DNA of 64,000 nucleotides from an uncultured Saprospiraceae bacterium (GTDB lineage: Bacteria; Bacteroidota; Bacteroidia; Chitinophagales; Saprospiraceae). The stretch is from the NCBI GenBank assembly GCA_937981555.1, contig CALJOK010000042.1:61440-125439 (forward strand), written 5' to 3'. The notes under the pieces were generated by a model. The model saw only the letters and a program-made list of their open reading frames with translations, was not told the DNA's origin and made no database searches. Shown piece by piece: positions 35,122-45,416 of this stretch; the stretch's first letter is position 1, and each line of letters opens with the position of its first letter. Position numbers and translations under genes: made by a program.

Positions 35122-36117
35122 TTATTTTTTTAAATATTTAGCAGGTATCGGTGTCTCCTCCGTTTCTTGCGTCCAATAAATATTGATTATCCACCAGCGA
35201 TTACCATCGTTTAATAATTGAATACTATTGATGCCTCGCATAAAAGGGGCTTCATCTGATTCTGATTTAAAAGATTCGTAGGTACTAAAAACTTGAGTGA
35301 TATTCCCGAAGGTTTCCGTTTTTCGAAAAATCTCTTTTTCAAAAAATCCATTTCCAACCAACCACTTTCCAGAGGATTTAATATAGTCATCGGGAGTCAT
35401 AAATCTACACCCGATTTTTCCTCCTTTGTTTTTCCCTGAAGGAATTAATTTAGCATCGGGTTTAAATAAATAACGAAACAAATCCCAATCGCGAACTTCT
35501 CCTTTTTTACCTGAAATTACTCCGTATAAATTTTCAAGAGTCGAGTCGAGTGTTTTTACTTTTTCCAAATATTTTTTATCTAAAGCAGTTGGGTCTAACT
35601 TTTTCTCCTCTTGTTTTTTGTTCGCTAATTTTTCAAAATCAGCAGCAGTTACCTTTCTTCCATTCACATCATCAGTATCCCAATCTTGCGCAATTTTCCA
35701 TTGCTCATTTTGCTTTTTTAACACCACATGAAAACGTCCATAATGAGCTCGTTCATTTCCATCTTTTTCAATTGTTGCAGATTTATAATAACCTACTTCA
35801 TACGCCAAACCATCTTTATAAATCCGATGTTCAAATTGAAAACTGATAGAACGTATTGGAGGATTTTCTCTAGAAAAAGATTCAATCGTTTTTTCTCTAA
35901 AAGTTGGTCCATATTTAATTCCCCATGGAGTTACTCTTAGGACATCAGTAGTATGTATTCCAATATATTTTTCGGCATCGTAACTAGACCATGCTTCTTG
36001 AAATACTTTCCAAACTTGTTCATCGATTTGTTGAGTAGTTTTATTCTCCATTTCACTTTGCGCAAAAATAGAAAGCGCATTTAAAATCAGAAAAAGAAGT
36101 AGGGAGATATTTTTCAT
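35122..36117 (-). CDS. Secreted protein with two NTF2-like (SnoaL/DUF4440) domains
   Basis: 331 residues with a signal peptide (MKNISLLLFLILNALSIFAQ). Residues 30-145 look like one NTF2-like domain (QVWKVFQEAWSSYDAEKYIG, YGRFHVVLKKQNEQWKIAQD) and residues 185-325 like a second (GKKGEVRDWDLFRYLFKPDA, NRWWIINIYWTQE). The NTF2 fold binds small ligands or serves as an enzyme scaffold; the function here is unknown. A charged linker (NKKQEEKKLD) joins the two. It is the distal gene of a minus-strand pair, with the zinc-finger gene upstream. Confidence 0.72.
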   Translation of the reverse strand: MKNISLLLFLILNALSIFAQSEMENKTTQQIDEQVWKVFQEAWSSYDAEKYIGIHTTDVLRVTPWGIKYGPTFREKTIESFSRENPPIRSISFQFEHRIYKDGLAYEVGYYKSATIEKDGNERAHYGRFHVVLKKQNEQWKIAQDWDTDDVNGRKVTAADFEKLANKKQEEKKLDPTALDKKYLEKVKTLDSTLENLYGVISGKKGEVRDWDLFRYLFKPDAKLIPSGKNKGGKIGCRFMTPDDYIKSSGKWLVGNGFFEKEIFRKTETFGNITQVFSTYESFKSESDEAPFMRGINSIQLLNDGNRWWIINIYWTQETEETPIPAKYLKK

Positions 36118-36142
36118 AATAGTTTGATTTTTAGAATTTGAC

Positions 36143-36436
36143 CTAGAACACCGCTATACCGACTGCTAAACCTTCATGTTTTGCAGCTTCCTTTATTGCT
36201 TCAATTTCACCTGCATCCAACCATACACCTTTACATTCTGGGCAGCGGTCAATAATAATTTCATTATTATGTTCCTTGACTAAAGTAGCACCATCTACTG
36301 GACAAATACGACTTGGCTCTCTGTCCAATAAAATTTTTGTTTGGCATTCTCCACAAGTGGGTTGATTTTCAAAATCACGTTTTGTTTTATTTTTATTACA
36401 ATGTACACACGTCTTTTTCTTTTTAAACCAATTCAT
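36143..36436 (-). CDS. Zinc-ribbon protein (zf-TFIIB type)
   Basis: 97 residues. Two CxxC pairs: CVHCNKN and CGEC at the N-terminus, and CPVDGATL / CPECKGVWLD in the middle, with the WLDAGEIEAIKEAA helix typical of zf-TFIIB domains. The zinc sites look intact. Function unknown; it may be a small regulator or a scaffold. It lies 26 bases upstream of the NTF2-like gene on the same strand, possibly cotranscribed. Confidence 0.82.
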   Translation of the reverse strand: MNWFKKKKTCVHCNKNKTKRDFENQPTCGECQTKILLDREPSRICPVDGATLVKEHNNEIIIDRCPECKGVWLDAGEIEAIKEAAKHEGLAVGIAVF

Positions 36437-36639
36437 AAATAATTATTTACTTTGTTTTAGCCAAAAACGGCATTTACTATTCTAACGTCAATTCCTTAAA
36501 TCAAATCAATATTGGATTGAGTAAAGTTTTAAGAGAGTTAGATTTTGACAGTAAACTTAAGATTAAAGTAAATATTTATTTAACAGTATAGACCAATAGG
36601 GAATATTAGAAGACAGATAGAATTGTATAACCAGATTTA

Positions 36640-36685
36640 ATGTAATGATGAGTCTTAAATTTTCCTTTAAGACTCATCATATGAT
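36640..36685. terminator. Hairpin downstream of the lipoprotein gene at 36690
   Basis: ATGATGAGTCTTAAA (36645-36659) pairs with TTTAAGACTCATCAT (36666-36680) perfectly. It lies in the 253-base gap between the zinc-ribbon gene and the next lipoprotein gene. Confidence 0.65.
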
Positions 36686-36689
36686 TTTT

Positions 36690-37580
36690 TTAGTTTTTAA
36701 AATCTCCTCCCTTCACTATTTCCTTATCTAATCTAAGTTCTTCCACATCAAAATCATCAAACTGAAAATCAGAAATAATTAATTGATGAAGGTTTTTCTT
36801 CTTTTTCTTTCTCAATTTAAAGCCATAGACCGTATGTTCATGAGGAATTAAAATACCATCTATATTTTTAAACTCCCCATATTCAACAGCGCCAGCTATT
36901 GCTCTTGATCCTGGCATTTTCAAATAGTTTTCGCGAAGTGTATATTGAGTGTAATCCATCAAACCGGTCTCCTTATTTATCCATGCAATATATTGATCTG
37001 CTGCTTGGTGAGGTTTTTCTGTATGCCAACTCACAAATACTAAATCATATTTTTTACTTTTAAATTCTTTTTCTCCAGCATAAATAATGATAGGTGCATT
37101 TTTCAATCGGTCAATCATTTCTGTAAAATATTGATAGGCAGATACACCAAAGGTTATTCGCTTGTTTTGTTTTTTAAATTGAGTATCTTTTTTATCCGAC
37201 ACTTCATAATAATTCCAATTTTGCAAACCTGCTAACTCTTCTTTTCTTTTCCCATCAAGAAATGCAACCTGACCATCAAATGTGCCAATCTGATATTTAA
37301 AACTCATTTCAGATTTCCTATCAGGCCATACTTTTCCAACTCGTCCCAACATTCCTTTCCAAGTATCTTTTCCTGTAAATGAATAAACTTGGTGGTTTTT
37401 AATTTTGTCAAAACCTTGCGCTTTCCATGATCGCTCTAAAATCGCTTTTCCTTTTTTGGTATTTTCAATCGTGATTCCTTCTTTCTTAATCGACTTCGTT
37501 CGTAAGTCAGCCATGCAACTTTGAAGAAATAGAAAAGAAAAAACTAATAACCCTGAAATTTTAATGATTTGATTATTCAT
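36690..37580 (-). CDS. Lipoprotein with LolA/DUF6503-like beta domain
   Basis: 296 residues. Signal peptide with lipobox LFLQSC (cysteine near residue 22), then a mixed alpha/beta domain with a helical start (KGKAILERSWKAQGFDKIKN) and repeated strands resembling LolA/LolB-fold outer-membrane lipoproteins and the DUF6503 family. A Lys-rich loop (FKLRKKKKKNLHQ) lies near 262. Function unknown; similar proteins may carry lipids. The AraC-family gene lies just upstream on the same strand. Confidence 0.65.
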   Translation of the reverse strand: MNNQIIKISGLLVFSFLFLQSCMADLRTKSIKKEGITIENTKKGKAILERSWKAQGFDKIKNHQVYSFTGKDTWKGMLGRVGKVWPDRKSEMSFKYQIGTFDGQVAFLDGKRKEELAGLQNWNYYEVSDKKDTQFKKQNKRITFGVSAYQYFTEMIDRLKNAPIIIYAGEKEFKSKKYDLVFVSWHTEKPHQAADQYIAWINKETGLMDYTQYTLRENYLKMPGSRAIAGAVEYGEFKNIDGILIPHEHTVYGFKLRKKKKKNLHQLIISDFQFDDFDVEELRLDKEIVKGGDFKN

Positions 37581-37665
37581 GATATCTATTTTAATGATTG
37601 TAATATTTTAATACTACAAAGATCAAATAGATCGATTAGAAGACTTTCTTAATTTGGGTCAAGAA

Positions 37666-38511
37666 CTAATCATTTTGGGTCAAACGATATTCGGAGGGAG
37701 ATTTTCCAAAATAATTTTTAAAAATCCGATTGAAAGTTGCTAGGGAATCAAAACCACAATCATAAGCGATATCAGAAATTCGATTTCCTTTAATCAACAA
37801 AAGTTGACTCGCTTTTTTCATTTTCATTTTGGAAAAATACTTTTTAGGGGTCTCTTTATAAATTTCTTTGAACTTACGTTTAAAAGTCGAAACACTCATC
37901 GCACATAATTTAGCAAATTCCTCCACCGACAAATTGGAGTACAAATTATTATTTATCGAAGTTCTAAAATCTGTAACATTGGGCTGAAACATCGCTGCAA
38001 GAAAGTCTAACTCGGAAGGAGCATTCTCTGATTTACTGAGCAGCAAGACAAATTCTTTTAGTTTAGTTTTTATCAAAGTTTCGTCAGCCAATTCAGGATT
38101 GTCCAAAAGGATGTTGATACTTTCTTTAAAATTTAAAAGCAAGGCATCGACCTGAAGTTGTTTGACATTAAAATCAACTTTATAATTGGAAGTAGAAAGA
38201 TCAAACTGAAATAATTCTTCCATCATAGATTGATGAAGAATTACACCGAGCAATTCAAGATTATCACTACTTGCTTGTTGCGCTTTATTGGTTTCAAAAA
38301 AATAATCAAAACACTTTGCTAGCAAACCCTTTCCTTTTTTTAAAGAAAGAAACTCATCAGGTGTCCTTACCGAAAACTCACCTTTATTAATAAACATAAA
38401 ACAAGCCTCGTTCTTCTCGAACAGTTTAGGAATGCGTTGAAAATAAGGCATCGCTATTTTTTCAAAAACGACTCTTCCATTAATCGTCAATACTTTTTGT
38501 TCTAAAAACAT
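37666..38511 (-). CDS. AraC-family transcriptional regulator
   Basis: 281 residues. An N-terminal cupin-like ligand domain (about 1-130) and a C-terminal double helix-turn-helix (VEEFAKLCAMSVSTFKRKFK, ISDIAYDCGFDSLATFNRIF, ending KNYFGKSPSEYR). The gene lies 85 bases upstream of the lipoprotein gene on the same strand, so it may control it. Ligand unknown. Confidence 0.9.
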   Translation of the reverse strand: MFLEQKVLTINGRVVFEKIAMPYFQRIPKLFEKNEACFMFINKGEFSVRTPDEFLSLKKGKGLLAKCFDYFFETNKAQQASSDNLELLGVILHQSMMEELFQFDLSTSNYKVDFNVKQLQVDALLLNFKESINILLDNPELADETLIKTKLKEFVLLLSKSENAPSELDFLAAMFQPNVTDFRTSINNNLYSNLSVEEFAKLCAMSVSTFKRKFKEIYKETPKKYFSKMKMKKASQLLLIKGNRISDIAYDCGFDSLATFNRIFKNYFGKSPSEYRLTQND

Positions 38512-38680
38512 GAAGGTTAATTTTTTATCTAATTCCCAAATTTATTCAAAAGTCCTAAGTTCTTTTGACAACACAATTAGATTAAGATTTTGTTCATTTG
38601 TAGAAATCATTTTTCGATAGAATAATAAAAAAAGCATATCTTCCACCGAAAAAAAAGAGTTTAAATAAAAATAAAAAATC

Positions 38681-39163
38681 ATGAATAAAATAGGGCAAAT
38701 ATTTTTTGTGCTTTTACTTTTTGCAAGTTGTGCAAATGATTCCAATAATAAAAATGAAAAAACAACTGCTAAAGAACAAGAAATTAATTGGTCTTCTCTT
38801 ATTGGAAAATGGAAATTAACTGATGGTAATCCTCTTTTAGAAGGTACGATAATAAGTGAATACTTTACCAATAACACCTTCCAACAAGATGGAGTAATTA
38901 CTTCCTTTCAACCAAATTACACTTGCCAAATGACATCCAACGGCACATTCTCGACTTCCGGCAATGTCTTATCTTATTCTTATCTCGCAGAAAAAATGTT
39001 TGATTGTAAACCTAAAGAATATCAACTCATGGTTAATTCTTACATGCATGACAAGCAACTCGAAACTAGTCAAAACAAAATATTAAAGCTTGATGACCAA
39101 GTGATGATTCAAGAAAATATATTCACTAAAAAGCAGCTTACGTTTACGAGAGTAATTGAATAA
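38681..39163 (+). CDS. Small lipoprotein, lipocalin-like
   Basis: 160 residues. Lipoprotein signal (MNKIGQIFFVLLLFASC, cysteine at 17) followed by a polar linker and a region beginning LIGKWKLTDG, whose GKW motif and strand pattern (GTIISEYFTNNTFQQDG, KQLTFTRV) suggest a lipocalin-like beta barrel. Two further cysteines (near residues 86 and 109) may bridge. Function not recognised. Divergent from the AraC-type gene and followed by the FtsX permease. Confidence 0.65.
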   Translation: MNKIGQIFFVLLLFASCANDSNNKNEKTTAKEQEINWSSLIGKWKLTDGNPLLEGTIISEYFTNNTFQQDGVITSFQPNYTCQMTSNGTFSTSGNVLSYSYLAEKMFDCKPKEYQLMVNSYMHDKQLETSQNKILKLDDQVMIQENIFTKKQLTFTRVIE

Positions 39164-39291
39164 TAACGAGGTCAGTTATTTTGGAAAATTATAGACATGG
39201 AATGCTATCCTCATGAAGCAACCAAATCTTACTATTAATTGTCATTCAATTTATAGCATTAAGTTTTTCTACTTTCCAAAACAAAACCATT

Positions 39292-41742
39292 ATGTTTCGA
39301 ACCAAACTAAAACTAGCCTTCCGTAATCTCAAAAAAAATAAGTCATTTTCTCTAATCAATATTCTTGGATTGTCACTTGGAATGGCTTGCTTTTTTTTGA
39401 TCATTTTATATTGCTGGCATGAATTCAATTATGATAGTTTCCAAAAAAATGCTGACCAAATATATCGAGTAGAATACTCCACCACAAGAGGTGGCACGAA
39501 TCAGACGATGGCTCGAACCCCCTCTCCAGTTGCTCCAGTTTTAAAAGATTACTTTCCAGAAATTGCAGAAGTCAGTCGTTTTTACCCACGAGAATTAAGT
39601 GTTGAGTTACCCGAATCTCGACGACAGTTTGAAGTAAAAGATGTTTTCTTTTCAGACTCTTCCGCACTTGATGTTTTCCATTTTGATTTTTTACATGGTG
39701 ATGCAGAAAGAGCATTGCACCAACCCGAAGCAGTTGTCATCAATGAAACGACTGCCAAATTATTTTTTGGAAAAACCAATGTGATTGGAGAATCTTTAAA
39801 ATTAGCAGGTGAAAAAGGTTTTCGTGTTTCAGGTGTTGTAAAAGACTGGCCTGACAATTCACATTTAAGTTTCAACATGTTGTTGCCTTTCGAAACGATG
39901 ATAAAAGTTGAACCAGAACATGCCAGAGAAGGGTTAAAACATTTTATGGAAAACAATTGGTCGGCTACTCATGCTTACACTTATGTCAAATTAAATCCCA
40001 ATCAAGATCCTAAAAAAGTAGATGCTCGTTTCAAAACTTTTATTCAAGAAAAAATGAATGAGCGAGTTCGAGACATCATGACTTTTACTTTAATGCCTAT
40101 CAAAGATATTCATCTTTATGCCGAAAGTGCAGGGCCAAAATCAGAGGGCAATTTGAATTATCTCTATCTATTTTTATTGGTAGGTGGATTAACTTTACTG
40201 ATTGCTTGCATTAATTTTATTAATCTTTCGACGGCAAGTTCGATGACCCGAGCTAAAGAGATTGGCGTCCGAAAAGTATTAGGAGCGCAACGGTCTGCTT
40301 TGATTTCTCAATTTCTAACAGAGTCCATTTTATTAAGTTTTTTCTCTTTTATCATTTCGTTGGGAATTACTTTGTTGGCTTTGCCATCTTTGAATAATTT
40401 GACGGGCATCGAAATTCCATATACTGCGATGTTAAATCCTATTATTTTAAGTTTGTTTTTTGGCATTTTTTTATTGACAGGATTTTTAGCAGGATTGTAT
40501 CCAGCTTTTTTTGTCACTCGATTCAAACCGGTGGCAGTTATGAAAGGTGCATTAGGTGGCAATAAAAAAGCAGGAAACGAATGGCTGCGAAAAGGATTAA
40601 TCACCATGCAATTTTTAGCAGCTATTGTATTTATTGCAGGTTCTATAACATTATATTTACAAATTCAATTCCTAAGTAATCAACCCCTTGGATTTAACCA
40701 AAATTTAGTTTTGAGTCTTCCTTTGGATAGTGGAAATAACCTCAATGCAATTTTGCGTCCAGGCGATGCGACGCTTCGGCAACGCATGAATACTTTTGAT
40801 AAAAATTTATTAACCAACCCTAATATCAAAGCAGTTACTCAATGTTCTCGCTTGCCTGGATTGAGTGCAATTAGCCGAAATGTTTCTACAGATAGTATTC
40901 CACCTTCTGATAATATTATTTCCAAAACACTTTCTGTCGATTATGATTTTAGTGAAACCTTTGAGTTAGAATTAGTCACAGGTCGAGACTTCGATGCTTC
41001 TCATGGAACGGATCACACTAGCGCATTCCTTATCAATGAAAAAGCAGTCAAACATTTATCTTGGAAAAATCCAGAAAATGCACTCGGTCAAAAAATGACG
41101 ATGGATGGCAAAACAGGTTTAGTCGTTGGCGTGTTAAAAGATTTTCACTTTGAAAGTTTGCACGATGAAATTGTTCCTTTGGTCATGGAAGTTTCGCCTG
41201 GTGGATTTGGTTATTTTGCTTTGCGTATTGAGAATGCTAATATTCCTGCAACACTTAGTTTTATCGAAGACCAATGGAAAGATGCTTTTCCTAATAAAGG
41301 ATTTGAATATACTTTTCTAAATGAAACTTTAAACGATACTTACTTGGCTGAAAAACAACTTTCGAGTATGATTGGCTACTTTGCTTTTATCGCGATTTTT
41401 GTTGCTTGCTTTGGTTTATTTGGTTTGGCAGCCTTGTTGACGCAACAACGATTTAAGGAAATTGGAATTCGAAAAGTGTTGGGCGCATCAGTCACTCAAA
41501 TCTTACAATTGATTTCCAAAGACTTTATCAAACTAATTGGTTTTGCAATGATTTTAGCTGCACCGATGACTTGGTATTTGTTGAAAGATTGGTTGAATGG
41601 ATTTGCTTACGGAATTGATTTCCCTTGGTGGACGACCATCGCAAGTGGTTTGGCGGTGATGTTGATTGCTTTTATAACAATAAGTTTACAATCTGTCAAA
41701 GCGGCGATTTCTAATCCTGTGGATGCGATTAGGGATGAGTGA
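39292..41742 (+). CDS. FtsX/MacB-type ABC permease
   Basis: 816 residues. An N-terminal membrane helix (about 21-42) is followed by a periplasmic MacB_PCD domain (to about 280), then FtsX-domain helices with the conserved RAKEIGVRKVLGAQRSALI loop. The pattern repeats in the second half (FKEIGIRKVLGASVTQILQL) with the last helices near the C-terminus, so the two halves form the eight-helix family layout. The matching ATPase is not adjacent; such proteins work with a MacB-like or LolD-like ATPase in exporting or remodelling. It is a single gene ending in a strong terminator. Confidence 0.95.
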   Translation: MFRTKLKLAFRNLKKNKSFSLINILGLSLGMACFFLIILYCWHEFNYDSFQKNADQIYRVEYSTTRGGTNQTMARTPSPVAPVLKDYFPEIAEVSRFYPRELSVELPESRRQFEVKDVFFSDSSALDVFHFDFLHGDAERALHQPEAVVINETTAKLFFGKTNVIGESLKLAGEKGFRVSGVVKDWPDNSHLSFNMLLPFETMIKVEPEHAREGLKHFMENNWSATHAYTYVKLNPNQDPKKVDARFKTFIQEKMNERVRDIMTFTLMPIKDIHLYAESAGPKSEGNLNYLYLFLLVGGLTLLIACINFINLSTASSMTRAKEIGVRKVLGAQRSALISQFLTESILLSFFSFIISLGITLLALPSLNNLTGIEIPYTAMLNPIILSLFFGIFLLTGFLAGLYPAFFVTRFKPVAVMKGALGGNKKAGNEWLRKGLITMQFLAAIVFIAGSITLYLQIQFLSNQPLGFNQNLVLSLPLDSGNNLNAILRPGDATLRQRMNTFDKNLLTNPNIKAVTQCSRLPGLSAISRNVSTDSIPPSDNIISKTLSVDYDFSETFELELVTGRDFDASHGTDHTSAFLINEKAVKHLSWKNPENALGQKMTMDGKTGLVVGVLKDFHFESLHDEIVPLVMEVSPGGFGYFALRIENANIPATLSFIEDQWKDAFPNKGFEYTFLNETLNDTYLAEKQLSSMIGYFAFIAIFVACFGLFGLAALLTQQRFKEIGIRKVLGASVTQILQLISKDFIKLIGFAMILAAPMTWYLLKDWLNGFAYGIDFPWWTTIASGLAVMLIAFITISLQSVKAAISNPVDAIRDE

Positions 41743-41765
41743 TTTTTAGAAAAATAATTATTAAT

Positions 41766-41815
41766 AAAAAAAGAGGGTTGTAGATAGTAAGATATCTACA
41801 ATCCTCTTTTTTAAA
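41766..41815. terminator. Bidirectional terminator after the permease
   Basis: AAAAAAGAGG-TTGTAGATA and TATCTACAA-CCTCTTTTTT (about 41768-41812) form a stem of nearly 20 pairs, serving the permease and the convergent FG-GAP gene. Confidence 0.9.
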
Positions 41816-41828
41816 TAATTGAAAAATC

Positions 41829-43211
41829 TTATTGTTTGATAAATCTTATTGAATTCAATTGATCTAAACTTAAGAAATACACACCAGGTTGTAAGCTTGA
41901 TACATTAATAAACTCTCCATCTAAATTCCCTTCTCCCATTTTCTTTCCAGAAGTAGAAAAAATTTCATAGCTAGAGAAATCATTAATATTTTCCACTTCA
42001 ATTTTCAATTGGTCATTTACTGGATTTGGAAAAACAGAAATAGCGTAATCTTTATTAATTGATAGATTTATATTTGACGTCAGAGTCGAAGTATTTTTCA
42101 AATAAAAAATTTGATTATCTCCATAACCATCATTATAAATTATATCTTTTTTCCCATCTCCATCAAAATCATACAAGCTTAAATTATTACTTACATAATT
42201 AAAATTTGGAAAAAAAAGTGAGCTTGCTCCTGCGAACATTTCAACTTCTACTGTCGCGTCAAAATTTAACTCTCCTTTATTTTCGATAGAATAAAGAGTA
42301 AAATTAATTGAATTATTTGATGCAACTAAGATATCAACATCTCCATCCATATCTAAATCAGCAATGCTAAAATAATCCGCATCTATAGCAGAGATCATTG
42401 TAGTAGAATTAGCGGTTTGAAAATTATCTGTATTCTCTACAATATATATATCATCAAAAGTACCAAGTGTAATAATATCTAAATCCATATCTCCATCAAA
42501 GTCAGCTAACTTAATTGTTGATCGAGTTGCACTAAAAAACACAGGAACAAAACTAGGTGTAAACACAGCAGCAGAATTAAATAAAATTGCTGCTTGGTTC
42601 GTAGCAAATTCAAGCAAAACTAAAATATCCACATCTCCATTACCATCAATATCTCCTACTTCTATATCTCCATAATCAAAGTCCGAATAAATCACTTCAG
42701 AGATAAATCCTCCTCCTACTTGGCCATAATGAATAATAAGTTCATCATTATCAAAAGTAATCGACTTGTGAGTTAATAAATCATTTATTCCATTATTATC
42801 AAAGTCGGCTACTTCTACAATATCTTCTTGAAAGTTAATATTTGGATTAAAAAAAGTAAAGCTATCAACCGACTCATACAAGTTGATATATCGCTCCATG
42901 ATAACATCCATATCTCCATCATTATCAAAGTCCATCACCTTAAGTGGATTATGTGAGAAACCTTGATAAATATCAATTTGTTCGAATTGGTCACCTGCCA
43001 TTCCTTTATAAATATATTGATCATTAAAGGTAGCACCAATAAAATCTGTCAGACCATCACTATTATAATCAAAAGGAATAAATGGATATCCTAAGCCAGC
43101 ATTAGACGATGAAGGATGATCAAATAAAACTTCACTCGCCTCAAAACTAATTTGTGAAAAACAGAAAAAAGGAAAAAAGAATAAAGAGATAAATAAGTAT
43201 TTTTTGTTCAT
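41829..43211 (-). CDS. FG-GAP/VCBS-repeat T9SS-secreted protein
   Basis: About 460 residues from ATG 43211 (MNKKYLFISLFFFPFFCFSQ, a signal peptide); an upstream in-frame ATG at 43271 is unlikely. It contains about seven FG-GAP-type repeats with D-x-D-G-D calcium loops (DFDNDGDMDV, DIDGNGDVDI, DLDMDGDVDI), predicting a beta propeller. The last 85 residues are a T9SS sorting domain (SVFPNPVNDQLKIEVENIN to FIKQ), so the protein is exported by type IX secretion and likely surface-attached or released. A leucine-rich, ligand-binding role is possible; no enzyme motif is seen. Confidence 0.9.
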   Translation of the reverse strand: MNKKYLFISLFFFPFFCFSQISFEASEVLFDHPSSSNAGLGYPFIPFDYNSDGLTDFIGATFNDQYIYKGMAGDQFEQIDIYQGFSHNPLKVMDFDNDGDMDVIMERYINLYESVDSFTFFNPNINFQEDIVEVADFDNNGINDLLTHKSITFDNDELIIHYGQVGGGFISEVIYSDFDYGDIEVGDIDGNGDVDILVLLEFATNQAAILFNSAAVFTPSFVPVFFSATRSTIKLADFDGDMDLDIITLGTFDDIYIVENTDNFQTANSTTMISAIDADYFSIADLDMDGDVDILVASNNSINFTLYSIENKGELNFDATVEVEMFAGASSLFFPNFNYVSNNLSLYDFDGDGKKDIIYNDGYGDNQIFYLKNTSTLTSNINLSINKDYAISVFPNPVNDQLKIEVENINDFSSYEIFSTSGKKMGEGNLDGEFINVSSLQPGVYFLSLDQLNSIRFIKQ

Positions 43212-43293
43212 TGTACTTTTTTTTTGAGAAAATATTTTTAAATAAACCACAAAGAAAATATTTTTCTCCAAACTTTCACCTTAAGTTTTATAA

Positions 43294-43332
43294 AAATAAG
43301 CCAATCATCAGTAACGATAATTGGCTTATTCT
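43294..43332 (-). terminator. Terminator of the S9 peptidase gene
   Basis: AATAAGCCAAT (43295-43305) pairs with ATTGGCTTATT (43320-43330), 75 bases beyond the peptidase stop. Confidence 0.75.
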
Positions 43333-43409
43333 AAATATTGAAGTTTTTTAATATTTTATGCTAAGATCATAAAACAACTTTATTGTAACATTATATTTAC
43401 AAAATCATT

Positions 43410-45416
43410 TTACTCCTTTAATTCATTAGTCACTTCTTCCAGAAAGTCAAACCACGTTTGATAAAAAGTAACTGTATTTTCTAGACCTTTGATCCCATGA
43501 CCTTGTCCTTCGAAAGTGACCAGTTTTACATTTTTATTATATTTTTTCAAACTATCAGTCATCATCGTACTCCCTGCAATTGGTACCCGACTATCATTCG
43601 TTCCGTGAGTTAAAAGAAGATGACCTTTCATTTTGTCCGCATGATAAAGTGGAGAACGATCATTCAATTTTGCTGCTTCAGTTTTTGGGTCACCTGCTTC
43701 GAGTGTTACCCAATCTGGAATATTACAGTTTTCATAAAAATGAATGATGTCTGAAAACCCTGCATGACTTAATCCAAATCCCCAATCAAACTCAGCTTTA
43801 TTCCCATTGATTTCACCAGGAAAAGTCAAGGTTCGCATCGTTGCATATCCTCCATGACTACCTCCGAATACACCAATATTTTTTGCTGGAATATTTAATT
43901 TTTCAGAAATATATTTAGCTGCATAAAATACATCAATGATTTCGTTACCACCTAGATCCTTATCATTTAGCGCTGAGAAATCTTTTCCAAATCCGCTACT
44001 CCCACGAGGAGAAGGACTCAAAACATAAATTCCAGCATCAGCTAAAATTTGATAACGAGTGCTAAAATTATTTCCGCCACCATAAAAAGATTGAATCATC
44101 ACAATTTGATCTTTGGCTGGAAGTGGATTTTTAGGCTTATAAAGATAAGCATGAAGTTCTCGCGTTTTACCAGTCTTTTCATCTATGTCAAACGTAGGGT
44201 AAGTAATCCGTTCAGGAGTAGCATTATAAATTTTCTCCTTCAATTCTTTTGGAACATCAACTACTGTTTTTGAAACCAACTTATCTTTTGAAACAATCAT
44301 TTCATCAATTCGAAACATCGAAGCATTTGAACCAGCAGACACCATCATTTTATCACCATCTGAATCATACACTCCAATTGACACATCACTTTTCTTTTGC
44401 ATCACAATATCTCCAGAAGGTAAATCCAATAAATAAATTTGGGTTTCAATTGGAGAGGAAGTAGTGGCAAACATATATTTTTTCCCTTCAATCGTTACTA
44501 TCTCAGATGTACCCAAATCCGTAGTGAATTTTGTCAACTGATTTGATTTTTTTGTTGAAATATTATAGCTATAAATATTTCTAAAACCATCCTCATTTGA
44601 AACGTACATAAAAGTATTACTGTCCAACCACTCTTTGAAAATGCCAGGAAAACTTCTTTTCTTCGAAGCATCCGTTAAAAGCGTTTGAGATTTTTCATCA
44701 AAATCAACATACACAATATTACCATAAGTTCGATCAGCATCTTTGAGTGCGGTAACCGCCACTCCTTTTCCATCTGGTTGCCAACTTGGCGTTCCCCAAG
44801 TGTATCTCATCTCAGCTTTGTCCTGAATAATTTTAGTTTCTTCATTTGTTTTTAAATCTAAAATCCTAAGTTCACTTAACCGATTTGCTTTGTCACCTAA
44901 CCGAGCAATGTATGCGACTTTGGTTCCAGCTTCATTCCATTGGTATCCGAATATATAGGGAACGTCAGTCAATTTTTCCACCTTCCCTGTTTTAGGATTA
45001 AGACGTGTAAGGTTGATCACTTCATCATTAATTTCATCACCCGTCCAGTATAAATGGTTATCATTTTTATTGTATCTAATTCCCCAAACGTTTCGAGTGG
45101 CGTAATCAATATCAGATATTTTTTTACCTTTTGTCAAATCAGGATTCCCACTAAGATCAAGTTCAAGAAGATCGGTGGTCGCACCTCTTTTCATGTAATA
45201 CAATTTTCCAGCAGCATAGTATGGATTGAATCCACTATAAGGAAATCCTTCCACATAAGGTGTCAAGTCAATGGTTCTTCCTTTAAAGGAAACCATTCGA
45301 GAGTTATCTTTTTCTGTAGTGGTTGGGGGATCACTTACAGCAGGTTCTGTTCCCCCTCCGCAGCTAAGTAATCCAACAAAGAAAAAATTGAGTAAAATGA
45401 ATTTGAGTAGCTTCAT
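43410..45416 (-). CDS. Prolyl oligopeptidase (S9) family lipoprotein
   Basis: 668 residues. Lipoprotein signal ending VGLLSCGGG (cysteine near 19). A seven-bladed beta-propeller-like N-terminal part (to about 390) with WDxxF-type strands precedes an alpha/beta hydrolase domain: nucleophile GVFGGSHGGYATMR (Ser near 520), then Asp in LTHGTNDSRVP and His in GQGHGIKG. These are serine dipeptidyl- or oligopeptidases with an intact triad. Anchored at the envelope, probably processing peptides for uptake. Confidence 0.93.
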   Translation of the reverse strand: MKLLKFILLNFFFVGLLSCGGGTEPAVSDPPTTTEKDNSRMVSFKGRTIDLTPYVEGFPYSGFNPYYAAGKLYYMKRGATTDLLELDLSGNPDLTKGKKISDIDYATRNVWGIRYNKNDNHLYWTGDEINDEVINLTRLNPKTGKVEKLTDVPYIFGYQWNEAGTKVAYIARLGDKANRLSELRILDLKTNEETKIIQDKAEMRYTWGTPSWQPDGKGVAVTALKDADRTYGNIVYVDFDEKSQTLLTDASKKRSFPGIFKEWLDSNTFMYVSNEDGFRNIYSYNISTKKSNQLTKFTTDLGTSEIVTIEGKKYMFATTSSPIETQIYLLDLPSGDIVMQKKSDVSIGVYDSDGDKMMVSAGSNASMFRIDEMIVSKDKLVSKTVVDVPKELKEKIYNATPERITYPTFDIDEKTGKTRELHAYLYKPKNPLPAKDQIVMIQSFYGGGNNFSTRYQILADAGIYVLSPSPRGSSGFGKDFSALNDKDLGGNEIIDVFYAAKYISEKLNIPAKNIGVFGGSHGGYATMRTLTFPGEINGNKAEFDWGFGLSHAGFSDIIHFYENCNIPDWVTLEAGDPKTEAAKLNDRSPLYHADKMKGHLLLTHGTNDSRVPIAGSTMMTDSLKKYNKNVKLVTFEGQGHGIKGLENTVTFYQTWFDFLEEVTNELKE

